Shown in pieces: positions 32,149 through 41,859 of a stretch of DNA of 64,000 bases. Location of the stretch: positions 930,001 to 994,000 of the forward strand of contig JAHLMK010000010.1 of NCBI GenBank assembly GCA_019915135.1, read 5' to 3'. Made by a program: the position numbers and the translations under genes. Source of the DNA: Strobilurus pachycystidiatus. Taxonomy: Eukaryota > Basidiomycota > Agaricomycetes > Agaricales > Physalacriaceae. The notes below the pieces were generated by a model. That model had not been told where the DNA came from, did not search any database, and saw only the letters and a list, made by a program, of their open reading frames with translations. Within the stretch, counting starts at the first letter, position 1, and each line of letters begins with the position of its first letter.

Positions 32149-32228
32149 TGGTCATATTGGGAATCGAACCCAAGTCCCCCCTAGAATTCTAAGAGAATAG
32201 GGGGATGCGACCATTACACCATATGACC
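32149..32228 (-). tRNA. tRNA-like sequence 1 with enlarged anticodon loop
   Basis: The acceptor stem GGTCATA/TATGACC pairs perfectly; the discriminator base is A. D-arm consensus GGTGTAATGGT is present (A box). The T-arm TTGGG-TTCGATT-CCCAA pairs perfectly and gives a B box. The anticodon region forms a strong C-rich/G-rich stem with a loop larger than 7 nt, so a short intron after position 37 is likely. The anticodon is ambiguous (CUC or UCU depending on stem register). Looks like a functional tRNA gene or a recent tRNA-derived copy. Confidence 0.65.
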
Positions 32229-32315
32229 TTAAAGTACAAGAAGGATTGGTGAATCCCCTGAGCCAAAATTCCATCGAAAAAGAAAAAGATCAGATGCCGA
32301 AGCCGCAAACTAAAG

Positions 32316-32405
32316 TGGCGTCACTTGGATTTGAACCAAGATCCCTCCTGGCAACACTGAAGCCCGGAATAATCGAGGAGGATGTTACCATTACACCATG
32401 ATGCC
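32316..32405 (-). tRNA. tRNA-like sequence 2 with long anticodon-loop insertion
   Basis: Acceptor GGCATCA/TGACGCC (one mismatch), D-arm GGTGTAATGGTAAC, T-arm CTTGG-TTCAAAT-CCAAG (perfect). The anticodon stem CCTCC/GGAGG encloses a loop of more than 20 nt. Same strand as sequence 1, with a spacer of about 90 bp. No standard anticodon reading could be fixed. Confidence 0.55.
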
Positions 32406-32538
32406 TTAAGAATTTATGAAATGTCCGAGACCACAATGCTCCAGATATTACATGAAATCATAAGGTCCTGAGGATATTCGAACTCGAATAGGTGGTGCTG
32501 AATTTCGATTAAAAAGGCGAAGACACAGTCAACTTATA

Positions 32539-32611
32539 GGGACATAAGTGGATTCGAACCAACTGAAATCTATCACAATAGATAGATGTGTTACCACTAC
32601 ACAATATGGCC
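32539..32611 (-). tRNA. tRNA-like sequence 3 (degenerate)
   Basis: Acceptor GGCCATA/TATGTCC (one mismatch), D-arm GTGTAGTGGTAACAC, anticodon stem TCTAT/ATAGA with an 8-nt loop, T-loop TTCGAAT with an imperfect stem. Same orientation as the other two. Probably a decayed member of the array. Confidence 0.45.
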
Positions 32612-33099
32612 GGTGGAAGATCATAAAACCACAGAGTCCCATGGAATTGTGAAGAAAAACAAAAAGTGGTATATGGACGTTTGTGGGTCCCAGATAAGAA
32701 AGAAAATCAACATAGATTAAATTCATGTTGAATTCGAGAGGTAATCAGACGACCAAATCGAAGTTGATTTGGTGAAAGTTGATTAAAGAGTAAGACTAGA
32801 TGGTGCGGACACCATCAAAAGAAAATAGAGGGGATATATATGGTGTATTAAACAGGAAAATTACAATAAATTTTTCGGATCTACTAGATCTGATGCGCCA
32901 AAAACCCCAAAATGAATAAATCTGGACCTCAGATCGGCTTAGGAACCGATACTGGTACCAGAGTAAGTAAGAAGCGCGAAGACAAACGTGCGTGGCGGAC
33001 CTGATTACCAAATTGGGAAAGATTCAGGAACGTTGGCGCAGGGCGCACAGCAAAGATCAGCGTTTTCCAGAGTAAAAGAAAAATCGGAGTCGAAAATCG

Positions 33100-33160
33100 A
33101 CTCATAAGAAGTTGTGCTCGTCGGGTGCTCGGATTTATCGTTCAGAGGGGTATATAGGAA
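33100..33160 (+). promoter_or_regulatory. Cargo gene promoter, copy 1
   Basis: AGAAGTTGTGCTCGTCGGGT(G)CTCGG-like block followed by a TATATAGG box. The same block (AGAAGTTGTCACCGTCGGGT) with a TATAAAAG box precedes the second plus-strand cargo gene at 36577-36635. Confidence 0.6.
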
Positions 33161-33249
33161 AGGACACCGAACTCGATTTGCTTCCTTTCCGTCCCCATAT
33201 TTACGATTACCCGGGCTAGCTTGCACCACTTCGAACTCGAGTTTCATCA

Positions 33250-35450
33250 ATGCCTCAACCTATTGCATCCACGTCGACCTATGATTCGCAGCGAACTATC
33301 CCTACACAGTCAAGTGGGCAAGGTAGAGCTGAAAGAATAAAGGATCTGGGCAAACGAATGGGAAGATTGAGCGTTGAAGAAGTAAGTCAAATCGAGAAGA
33401 TACGAATAAGACTTGACTCGATTTTAGTCGCAACCAGCTGGTCAGCACAAAGAGTCGAGAAAAGGAAAAGAAAAGGCTCGAGTAAGAAATTCGAGCATGA
33501 CTTTTCATTAGGCTAATCACTGTGACAATAGACAGTTGACGCAGCGATGGAACCAGAGACAAGGGACAGTTCGCATGAAAACGAGGTAGGTAGAAAATCG
33601 AAGTTCGATTTTCTACTTAGTTAACATTTCGAACTAAGACCCCGCTTATGGCTCTAATGCCAATCGAAAAGTTCTGGACCAACCCAAAGAACAATGGAGA
33701 GCTTCATGCCTATGCGTTCTCGAGCCAAGTCGACTATCGGTGGAAACTCAACCTAAGTCTACTAGAACGACAGGAATTCATACGAGGCAACATGGACAAG
33801 ATCAAGGAAATCCTTATTCGAAAAGGTATCGATAACCGCGATCTACATGTGGCTAAGTCTTGGTGTTACCTGGTAACGGCAGTGATAGTCGACCCAGTGT
33901 TCCAGAAAGCAGACCCGAATAGCCGTTGGTGGCGCCTAGCCGGTCTAGATTCGTTGATGGCCAAAGCTGTCAATGGTGCCTTGGAGAAAGGGAAGGGTTC
34001 CAATCGACCTATCCCCGCCGTCGAAACACCGCCAACAAAGTTCCTGTACTTCGGCAATACAAATCTTCCCAGCAAGTACCGCATTCGACCTTCACATGAC
34101 GTGTGTGGGGACATTGTGCTTGGAAAGCGGCGGATTTACGAAGTAGCCATGGAGCACTTCAACCAGCAGATCCCCCCGCATAACCACTTCGACGTATTCT
34201 TTTGGACATCGCTACAGCAGGCGGTAACATTCGAGAAAATCGAAATCGAAAATTCGTTTTACTACGTGCTGGACAAGGCGATATCCGAAGGTCTGAAGAA
34301 GATGTTCAACAGAGAACCGACAACCTCGGGACTTAGAGAGTTCTTCGACTTCGACGCAAGACAGGATCTTAACATAGAACCTTTCACACGTCGACCCGAA
34401 GACCAGGATTGGCACCTGGTAATTGAATCAATCTCGTACCGGAGAGAAATGTATAAAGTCCCGAAGATGCGAAAAAGAGAAGAACCTGCGCCCGTGCCCA
34501 AAACCTTGCAAAAGGACCAGGCGAAGGCAATGGTAGAAGCTCCAACAAGGGAGATGAAAGAGGTAAGAAAATCGAATTCGAAGTTCTATTCGAGCTAGAT
34601 TTAATTGGTCGATTTAGAAGACCACAAAGAAAGCCAACGCTAGAAAGAGCGAGTTGGAAAAGACCAAGAAGAGAGTAAGTAGAAATTCGATTTCGAATTT
34701 CTATAAACTAACTTACACTCGAAGAAATATAACGAACTGTCGTTCATTACTGAACCCAGAACGTTAGAAGAAGAGGAAGAAGACCGTGGGCCGCCACCAC
34801 CAAAGAAGGTCAAGCAACAGTACAAGAGCAAATCGAGCTCGAAAACTGTTCCGCCCGCGCGTCCTCCAACCCCTCCACCAGTAGCCTCATCATCCAGAGT
34901 CCAACTCCCTGCGAAGCTCGACTTGGGACCAGTATTGGGTATGGAGACTGACGACGACTCTCATCGAACTCAGGATCCACCTAAGCAGAAGAGTCCAAAG
35001 AAGTCGAAGGTGAACGAACCCAAGGCCACGAAAATCGACAGTACTGGGGCAGTGTACACTAACAAGGAGGTTCAAGAACGAATTGACACCCTCAATTCGT
35101 GCTCGAATTGCTTGAAGGGTCACAGGGAATGTACTTGGGTTGCGGTTAACGAGCAACTTTGGGAACCCCAGGCGGCCAAAGTCAAGATTCGAATTTCTTG
35201 CGACACTTGCCATGACCGTCGAGTAATGTGCCAACCACCCGATGTCGATGGTGGTTTCTTCTATCACCAAGCCAAGAAGATACCCGCCTTCGAAAAGATG
35301 AAGGATACGTTGGAAAGCAAGGGTACCGAGCTGAGGGATGCTGAAAGACGCATCAAGGATTTGGAAGAAGAGCTGCAGAAGGAGAAAGAGGCCAAGAAGA
35401 AGTTAGAAAAGAAGTTGGCTAAGGATAAGAAGAAGAGAGCAAGAGAGTAA
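33250..35450 (+). CDS. Cargo gene 1: Zn-cluster/coiled-coil protein of unknown function
   Basis: About 600 aa from seven or eight exons; start ATG 33250, stop TAA 35448. Introns include 33382-33427, one ending near 33531, one starting about 33586, 34562-34620 and 34676-34725. The middle (33648-34560) is a globular unknown domain (P-I-E-K-F-W-T-N-P, F-S-S-Q-V-D-Y-R-W-K, D-V-F-F-W-T-S-L-Q-Q-A-V). Near the C-terminus six cysteines in C-x2-C-x6-C-T-W and C-D-T-C-x6-C spacing resemble a split Zn2Cys6 cluster, followed by a Lys/Glu-rich coiled coil. This suggests a dimeric DNA-binding protein. It is paralogous in its C-terminal third to cargo gene 2. No known family was recognised. Confidence 0.7.
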
Positions 35451-35877
35451 ATCGAATTCGATTTGACATTACCAGTCGGATTACTTTGACTTACTATTGG
35501 GACTTGAACTTTTTCTTACCCCTAGTTGAAATTCATATACGATTTTCTTGAACTAGACAGACTTAGGGTGCAGTAAGCCTCGAATAAGCCAAAAACAAAA
35601 CGTTCTCGGTTTGCTTAGCACTATAAGAAAGAAGGGTTCGAATAGCTATGAAAAGATAGAAAATCGAAGAAATTTCGAAAAACGAGTACAAACGAAGTCA
35701 AAAATCAAGAAATACTGTAACGCTTTATTGTGTGGTCGGTTTGACTTGAGCTTAGTTGGAAAGTTGTTCGAAATCAAAAATAAGCCCCTCAGTTTTTTCG
35801 CACGAAGCCTGGGGAGCGCCGTACGCAGAGATATTAAAGAAGTGACCTTAAAAGGCCCATAGAAGGTTTCCTGCCAA

Positions 35878-35979
35878 GATACGGACTGTTTCGAAGCTCA
35901 CAACACTCCTTCGGAGTGTTGGGAGCTTCAAATGAAACACTTCGGAGTGTTGGGAGCTTCAAATGAAACAGTCCGTATC
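35878..35979 (+). repeat. Long hairpin containing a perfect 31-bp tandem duplication
   Basis: Outer arms GATACGGACTGTTTC (35878-35892) and GAAACAGTCCGTATC (35965-35979) are perfectly complementary. Inside, GAAGCTC..AACACTCC pairs with GGAGTGTT..GAGCTTC around a TTCG loop. A 31-bp unit (35909-35939) is repeated exactly at 35940-35970. Transcribed, this would be a very stable RNA fold. Confidence 0.9.
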
Positions 35980-36576
35980 CTCCTATAATGATCTAGGAAG
36001 TGAGATGGAGCCAATCGGTCAATTTGGGGCCAAACGGAGTATTTTGCCTTTTCTGGCGCGGAAAATGATCCAATCGACGATCGGACTTCAGATTTGGAAT
36101 CCTGGCATCGATATCTACCAGAATCACTTTTCAAAGTGAAAAACGGTCTATTCCTTACTGTCGGTCTAATGGGGTAAAGAAAGTTTAAAATCGATGGGGG
36201 CCAATTCGAGTTTGATTTGACCTGGGTACATTTGGACAAGTAAGAAACATAAGGGTCATAGAAAAGAAAAGCTTCAGAGCCTAGTAAAGCACTAAGGAAT
36301 TGGCAAAATACGCTGTAAGATTAGAGAATTGAAGAAAATCATACTCGATTTTCTTAGCTATCACCAGAGAAAGTTACCAAGAAAAAAGAAGAAATATTCA
36401 AGCTCGAATATCAAGATAATCAGCCTAGAAATAAAGGGGCAAAATCAAGTGCTTAAGAAGGGTCAGGAAGCGCTGGAGATGAGATCTATGACCTAAATAG
36501 GCAAGAATCTAGATCGTTCGAAGGCGCTGATCCATAAACGTGTGCAACTGCGCATGTCGGACTTAGAAATTCGAGT

Positions 36577-36635
36577 CAGAAGAAGTTGTCACCGTCGGGT
36601 ACTCGGAAAGCGATAATCGGTGTCGTATAAAAGCT
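36577..36635 (+). promoter_or_regulatory. Cargo gene promoter, copy 2
   Basis: AGAAGTTGTCACCGTCGGGT followed by ACTCGGAAAGCGAT and a TATAAAAG box. Matches the copy upstream of cargo gene 1. Confidence 0.6.
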
Positions 36636-36747
36636 GGGTCTTCGAGTCTGAAAAACTCTTTTCCCCCCCCCCACGACGCTTACCACTCGCACTACGACCC
36701 TCGATTTCGATTTCCACCTTTTCGACCTCGAATTTCTTCCCACCACC

Positions 36748-38206
36748 ATGCCCATGAAAGACATCGTAGCCGCTATGGACCAGACTCAAAACAAGGGACA
36801 GCTTAGGGTTGGCGGAGTCAACATCACGAAGGGCCATAACTTCTTGTTCTTGGGCCGGAAACATGTGGACCCCCTCATTTATGTCCCCGTCTTCTCCACA
36901 CAAGCCACTGCAGCTCAGTTGTGGTACTTCCCGGATTCGTTGCGCAAGCTAGCGCCCAAACACCATTTCTACGAATTCGCGGCTCGATATGCTAGCACCA
37001 TCAATCCGCTCGACTTCCAACTGGAATTCGAGATCGAAAAGGTCGATGCCCTGCTTTTCGAAGCCTACGTGCTATGGTTCGTTTGGACGCTTGCACAAGG
37101 AGAACCGGAGCGGGAAGATGAAATCGACATTGAGTGGATGGTTCAAGAATACGAGGTTTTGCTGAGCTCGGTAAAGATTCAAGTATAGACAAGATTCGGA
37201 CTGAAGCTAATAAAACCTTCTAGCCGCAACTTGTCTTGAAACAGATGCGAGAAATCGCAGAAGAAAAAGAGTGGTCTCTGGAACGGCCTACAGTGTTCAA
37301 TGAAGAGGTAAGTAAAGAAATTCGAACGCGAATTCCTTACTTAACAAAGATAAGATTTTCTTTGACGATGAAGAAGACGAGTCCGCCTCAGAAACGGACA
37401 GTGAAGATCAAGAATCGGAGTTGACAACCAGAAACTCGACCCCGAAATCCTCCACACCCCTTTCCACGCCCAAGCCTAGACCTCGACCCACTCCGTTGAA
37501 GTCTGCCGAAGCGAAGGCAAGGATGGAGAAAGAAAAAGGGAAGCCAGCTAGAGCTGAGACACCGGTAAGAAAATCGACTTTGAATATCTTCAATTTGAAT
37601 GAGATTTTCTTATGCCCTGTCCAGCGCACCCCCATAGCTTCTACTTCCAAGCAAGCGTTGGAACCCGAACCAGGAAATTCGCCTTCGAATTCCCTGCCAA
37701 CGCCCAAGGCCCTTTCTCATTCCCCTCAGCCAGCGCCTAAACGAATTCGAAAGCGAAAACGTGCCGCGACCCCAGTAGAGGAGGAAGAGGAAGCGCCAGA
37801 GCCCAAGAAACCGAAGACCAATTCGAAGCCGAAATCCTCCACTAGCCGCCCGTCCAAAGCGGACAAGCACGGCAAAGTGTTGGACAACAAGGCGATGCAG
37901 AAGAAGATCAACGTGGATCGCAAGTGTCTCACCTGCGAGCAGCGAGGGCAAGAGTGCACTTGGGAGTATATGCTGAATCAGCGGGACCACCCAGACACCG
38001 TCAAGACGAAGACTTGTGTATCTTGCGACCGTTGCCGGGTCAAAAGGTACACTTGTTCACCGCCCAAGCGCCGCTACGATTACTTCAAGCACAAATCCAA
38101 GAAGGATGTCGAATTGGACAAGGCGGCTGAAGAGTTGACGAAGGCAAAGGAAGAGATCGACAAGCTGAAGAAGAAGTTGAAGAAGGCGAAGAAAGCGAAG
38201 GAGTGA
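36748..38206 (+). CDS. Cargo gene 2: Zn-cluster/coiled-coil protein, paralogue of cargo gene 1
   Basis: About 430 aa. Start ATG 36748 (M-P-M-K-D-I-V-A-A-M); introns at about 37171-37223 (GTAAAG..CTAG), 37309-37353 and 37565-37623; stop TGA 38204. The N-terminal ~140 aa form an unknown globular domain (F-L-F-L-G-R-K-H-V-D-P, L-W-Y-F-P-D-S-L-R-K-L). A long Pro/Ser/Lys-rich linker with a basic P-K-R-I-R-K-R-K-R nuclear-type signal follows. The C-terminal C-L-T-C-x6-C-T-W ... C-x2-C-D-R-C-x6-C region resembles Zn2Cys6 fingers and is followed by a coiled coil. DNA binding is inferred from the cysteines, basic patch and coiled coil only. Confidence 0.7.
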
Positions 38207-38438
38207 TTCGAGCTCGATTTTCTAAAATAGACAATCGGACTAGTTTTACTTACTGGACTTTAACTTTTTCTTTTACAAACACGCATTTCTTGTAGACTTT
38301 AAAAATTTTACTTGACGCTTCTAACGCTTTGAAGAACGAAAAAGATTAAGATGCAAATAAGAAATTCAAGATCGAATTGTAGAAACTTGATGTGGATAAA
38401 AGACATGTTGAATTTCAACGATTCGGTACGAACAATTC

Positions 38439-38453
38439 AAAGTTAAAGGGAGA
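38439..38453 (+). repeat. Internal copy of the polypurine tract
   Basis: AAAGTTAAAGGGAGA, identical over 15 bp to 41845-41859, which directly abuts the 3' LTR. Confidence 0.85.
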
Positions 38454-38469
38454 CATATAAGAAATGTAA

Positions 38470-39639
38470 CTACTCCCTCCAATGTGGCTCTATACAAAAG
38501 TGTCGAAACAAAGGACTGTTACCTCTATTATACAGCCTAGTATAAAAAGTATAAAGTTGTTCAGGCAACAAGGAAGCTACAACGTGTTGTAAGAGGCGAA
38601 TGTCCGCAGCAGAGGCAGTTGACCAAGTAATTTCCCAAAAACGTTTAGGTATATTGGGAAAATCCTGGTCGATAAGCCTGTTAAGAAAGAAGTCAGAAAT
38701 TCGAATTCGAGTTTCTAACAAATGCTTACGTGGGATATATAGGGCCTGCAGCATTAAGACCTTGGCGAAGAGTAGAGAAACTGAACTCGCGATCCCGAAA
38801 TAGTCCTTGACTACCAGGCATAGGGTCAAGAACCCGGTCTTCATAGAACCGTGGAATCCAAGTAATCAGCTCGCGAATGTACACTGGAATGCCTCGCGTG
38901 GAGGGAGGGATGCTGCGCATCCATTCGACGTCCTCGGGTGACATTATGGTGTTCAAGTACCGAGGCAATGATTGTTCGGTAGAAAAGAACGCGGTTTCCT
39001 ATGAAGTGATAAGAAAATCGATCTCGAATTTCTAAGCCAAGAAAAATAACATACCAAAGATCGCATGGTAACCGCTAGGAACTTCTCTCGAAATTCACCA
39101 AATGACAAGTGAATAATCGACTCGGGTAAGATATGGGGAAGAGTAACCCCGTCCAATCCTCGAAGCGGTTCCTCGTGAAAGAAGGACATCACAAGATGCC
39201 AACAGAGAATGTACATAGACAAAAAGCTATTTTCCACACCACGAGCAGTAACGGGGGCAACATGTCGCCATAAGTTACTGTAGCGTCGCTAGGAGGATAG
39301 TCAGAGAAATTCGAACAAGGAATGCTAGCTCGATTTTCTCACCAGCACATACACCATATACCGCAAGGTAGGAACGTCCAAGTTACCGTGGTGTCCACCA
39401 AAGAAAAGATGACGATCCGTATGGAAAGCCGTCTCTCGATGATCCACGTCGCCCAAGCTACCGTCGGGCTCTCGTTCCACCATCACAAAGTCGCGGTGTA
39501 CGCTATAAAGATCCAGAGCGGACGCAACCGCTAATTCAGCCTCGAGAAACACGGCAACATCGTCGGGAATAATGGCGAAGCTGGAGTGAAGATTGCGGAA
39601 CCTAAGTTCGCAGAGAAAAGGGAAATTCATCTGAGTCAT
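38470..39639 (-). CDS. Cargo gene 3 (minus strand), unknown function
   Basis: Start ATG 39639 (M-T-Q-M-N-F-P-F-L), stop TAG 38470-38472. Four exons are separated by introns near 39296-39343, 39000-39053 and 38687-38738, giving about 340 aa. Recognisable stretches: F-L-E-A-E-L-A-V-A-S-A-L-D-L-Y-S-V-H-R-D-F-V-M-V, W-H-L-V-M-S-F-F-H-E-E-P-L-R and M-R-S-I-P-P-S-T-R-G-I-P-V-Y-I-R-E-L. No known domain recognised. It runs against the direction of the retrotransposon, so its introns would survive in the genomic RNA. All introns carry the complementary TCGA arms. Confidence 0.6.
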
Positions 39640-39999
39640 GGTGATGAATGTCCACCACTCGAAAAGATCAAATTTATAAGAATCGAGAAGAAAGGTACCA
39701 AACCGATTAAGAAAAGAACCAAGACCTAAGTAAAGAAACCAATAGGAGATAATCGAACCCGAATTTCTCGGGTCCGATTATCGAATCCAAGATCAAGAGT
39801 AAGAATGTCTATATGCAGACCGACAGATAATAATACATGCGCGAGTAGACTAAAAAGATAAAGGTCCGTCGCGTAAGCCCCAAGCCTCCGGTACACTAGT
39901 CACAGTTCAAGCCAAGATTTCCGACTAGTTACTTTGTAAAGAACAAGTCATCAATTACTTATGCTAAGAAGTATCAATGATGACTTGGCTCCCGATGAT
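39640..39999. other. Spacer between cargo genes 3 and 4 with a perfect-looking hairpin
   Basis: GATAATCGAACCCGA and TCGGGTCCGATTATC at about 39749-39784 form a 15-bp stem (one mismatch) in the upstream region of cargo gene 3. No gene. Confidence 0.6.
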
Positions 40000-41600
40000 C
40001 TAAGGGACCAAAGAATCAGTCGCGGCCAGGTACAGGTCCCTCGTGCGCAGGAAGGTTTGAACCTCCCCGTGAGCCCTGTTCATGGTCAAGGACAACTCGT
40101 GGCGATAGCCGTGTTCCGCGGCTACCATCGACGCGGAAAGAGCCAAGTCCGCGGGAAGCGCAGCCAAGATCTGCATTCTGCGAACAATGGCAGAACTGGC
40201 ACCTTGGTAAGCGTTGACCAACTGAGCGGCTGTCAAGAAAACAAATTCGAGTTAGATACACCCAAAATCGAAATCGAATTTGTTACTCACTAGAAGACAA
40301 CTGATCAATGAGGACGGGTTCGATGTTAAACCCAGCGGGTTTAAGAGCCTTGGCCATCCTCTTGGATTCAGGAAGAGCAACAGTGGCCTTGCGCTTGGGA
40401 GCCGTCTCCAACTGAGCAGTAGGAATGGATCCCGACGTCGCCACAGCCTTGTGATACAAGGAAGAATTAGTATCCAGGCCGGGTACTTCACAATAGTAAA
40501 GATATTTTACCGAGCGAGCAGACTATATAGAAGTCAAAAATCGAGCTCGAAAAGCTAAAGAGCCAATAACTCACGGCTTCAGAGGCTGTAGAAGCGGGAG
40601 GTGTAGCAACCTCGACCACTTCTTCATCGCTATCCTCTTCGTCGGAAGACTCCACGGAGAGCTGTTTAAGAAAAGCAGCCAGATCAGCCTCGTAATCTAG
40701 ACCGAAAAGGCATCAGAAGCTTACTTCGGAGTCGGAAGAGTTTACTTCACCCATTTCTGAATGATCATCAGCCCATTGGAAGCCATTAGTAAAAGAAGAT
40801 TTACTAATGTCGCCAGAGGCAAATCGAATAGGATCGTCCAGAACGGTGGAAGAAGAAGAAGCCTTCTATAACATAAGACATAAGAAATTCGAACTCGAAA
40901 CACAGAAAATCGAAATACGAACCAGAACCTTGAGCTTGTTCTTACCCTTGGGTTCGGGAGATTTAGCCTTCTCCTTACCCTTGGAAGAGGAAGCCTCGAT
41001 GAGTTTCTTCCATTTGGGATGGAGGGGATGGATCGAAGGAAGGCTGGCAGCTTCCGCCGCGATAGTACCCTTCTTGGTGCAAGTCATGACGAACGCGTTA
41101 AGCACGTTGGCCAGGTTAACGGTATGCAAGTGAGGGCTGACACCCAACTCGGAAACCGCCAAACCTAAGAACGAGCGAAGATTGCAGGAAAACGTGGCGA
41201 GCTTCTCGGGATAGATGCAACCGGAGACGTTGTCCTTGGGAAGGTTCGCTCCCTTATAAAGATTTTAGAAAATCGAGCACGAATTCATAAGAAGAGAAAA
41301 TCGACTCACAAGAACCTTGATGATGACCATGTCCAAAGACGCGGCCTTATCCTTGGCGGAAGCCTTGGAGCGGTCCATGTACTCGACCGATTTAAGGACC
41401 AAGGGACAGAGGCTGTTGTAAAGCGTCAAGACGGCGGGAACCAAACCCGTAGCAGGCGGATCCCAATATTTAATATGGATGAAGAGCGCTTTGCCATCAG
41501 CGAGGCGACGTTCAACTAGCTCGGGAACGGTGTCGGGAGCCTCATCAGGGATAAGGTTGACGATTCCGGTCCACGATTTCTTGGAAACAAGAGAAGGCAT
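40000..41600 (-). CDS. Cargo gene 4 (minus strand), unknown function
   Basis: Start ATG 41600 (M-P-S-L-V-S-K-K-S-W-T-G-I-V-N-L), stop at 40000-40002. At least six exons; introns near 41258-41309, 40866-40925, 40525-40575 and 40234-40290. The N-terminal half is globular (P-E-L-V-E-R-R-L-A-D-G-K-A-L-F-I-H-I-K-Y-W; L-S-V-S-type helices; F-V-M-T-C-T-K-K-G). An acidic Ser-rich linker (S-S-D-E-E-D-S-D-E-E) follows, then an Ala/Leu-rich helical end (M-Q-I-L-A-A-L-P-A-D-L-A-L-S-A-S-M-V). No recognised family. A TTAAATAG box lies about 70 bp upstream. Exact middle exons are uncertain. Confidence 0.55.
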
Positions 41601-41844
41601 TGTGAGAAGTGTAGAAGAATTTCGAGGGTGAAATGGTTAGCAGGTGCTGGGGCAAATCGACCAGAAACCGCCGACTATTTAACCAAGTTGCAAAGATAAC
41701 ACGAAGACCCAGCGAGCGCTTTGTTCGCGCCAACTGGAGTTGGGATTGCATCCGTGCAGACAAAACCCGAAGAGAGAACCAGAAAAATAAACGAAATGAA
41801 TTATGGTTCAGGGTGAAGATCTTGATGTTGCGGACAACATATCG

Positions 41845-41859
41845 AAAGTTAAAGGGAGA
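41845..41859 (+). promoter_or_regulatory. Polypurine tract of the LTR element
   Basis: AAAGTTAAAGGGAGA immediately before the 3' LTR TGACACGC; priming site for plus-strand synthesis. A second identical copy is at 38439-38453. Confidence 0.8.

Larger units (their letters stand above)
31981..33249. other. Non-coding segment of the giant element with tRNA-like sequences and hairpins
   Basis: Holds three tRNA-like sequences on the minus strand, TCGA palindromes at 32048-32057 and 32072-32081, a GATGGTG..CACCATC hairpin near 32798-32815, and the promoter of the next gene (TATATAGG about 33151). No supported protein gene. Confidence 0.7.
35451..36747. other. Non-coding spacer between cargo genes 1 and 2
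   Basis: Contains the large hairpin with tandem duplication (35878-35979), a C-rich run near 36664-36674 and the promoter of cargo gene 2 (36577-36635). No supported gene. Confidence 0.65.

Noticed and set aside
33648..34598. Cargo gene 1 middle domain as an envelope-like or second gag protein
   Set aside because: No signal peptide, membrane segment or zinc knuckle visible; no basis for such a call.
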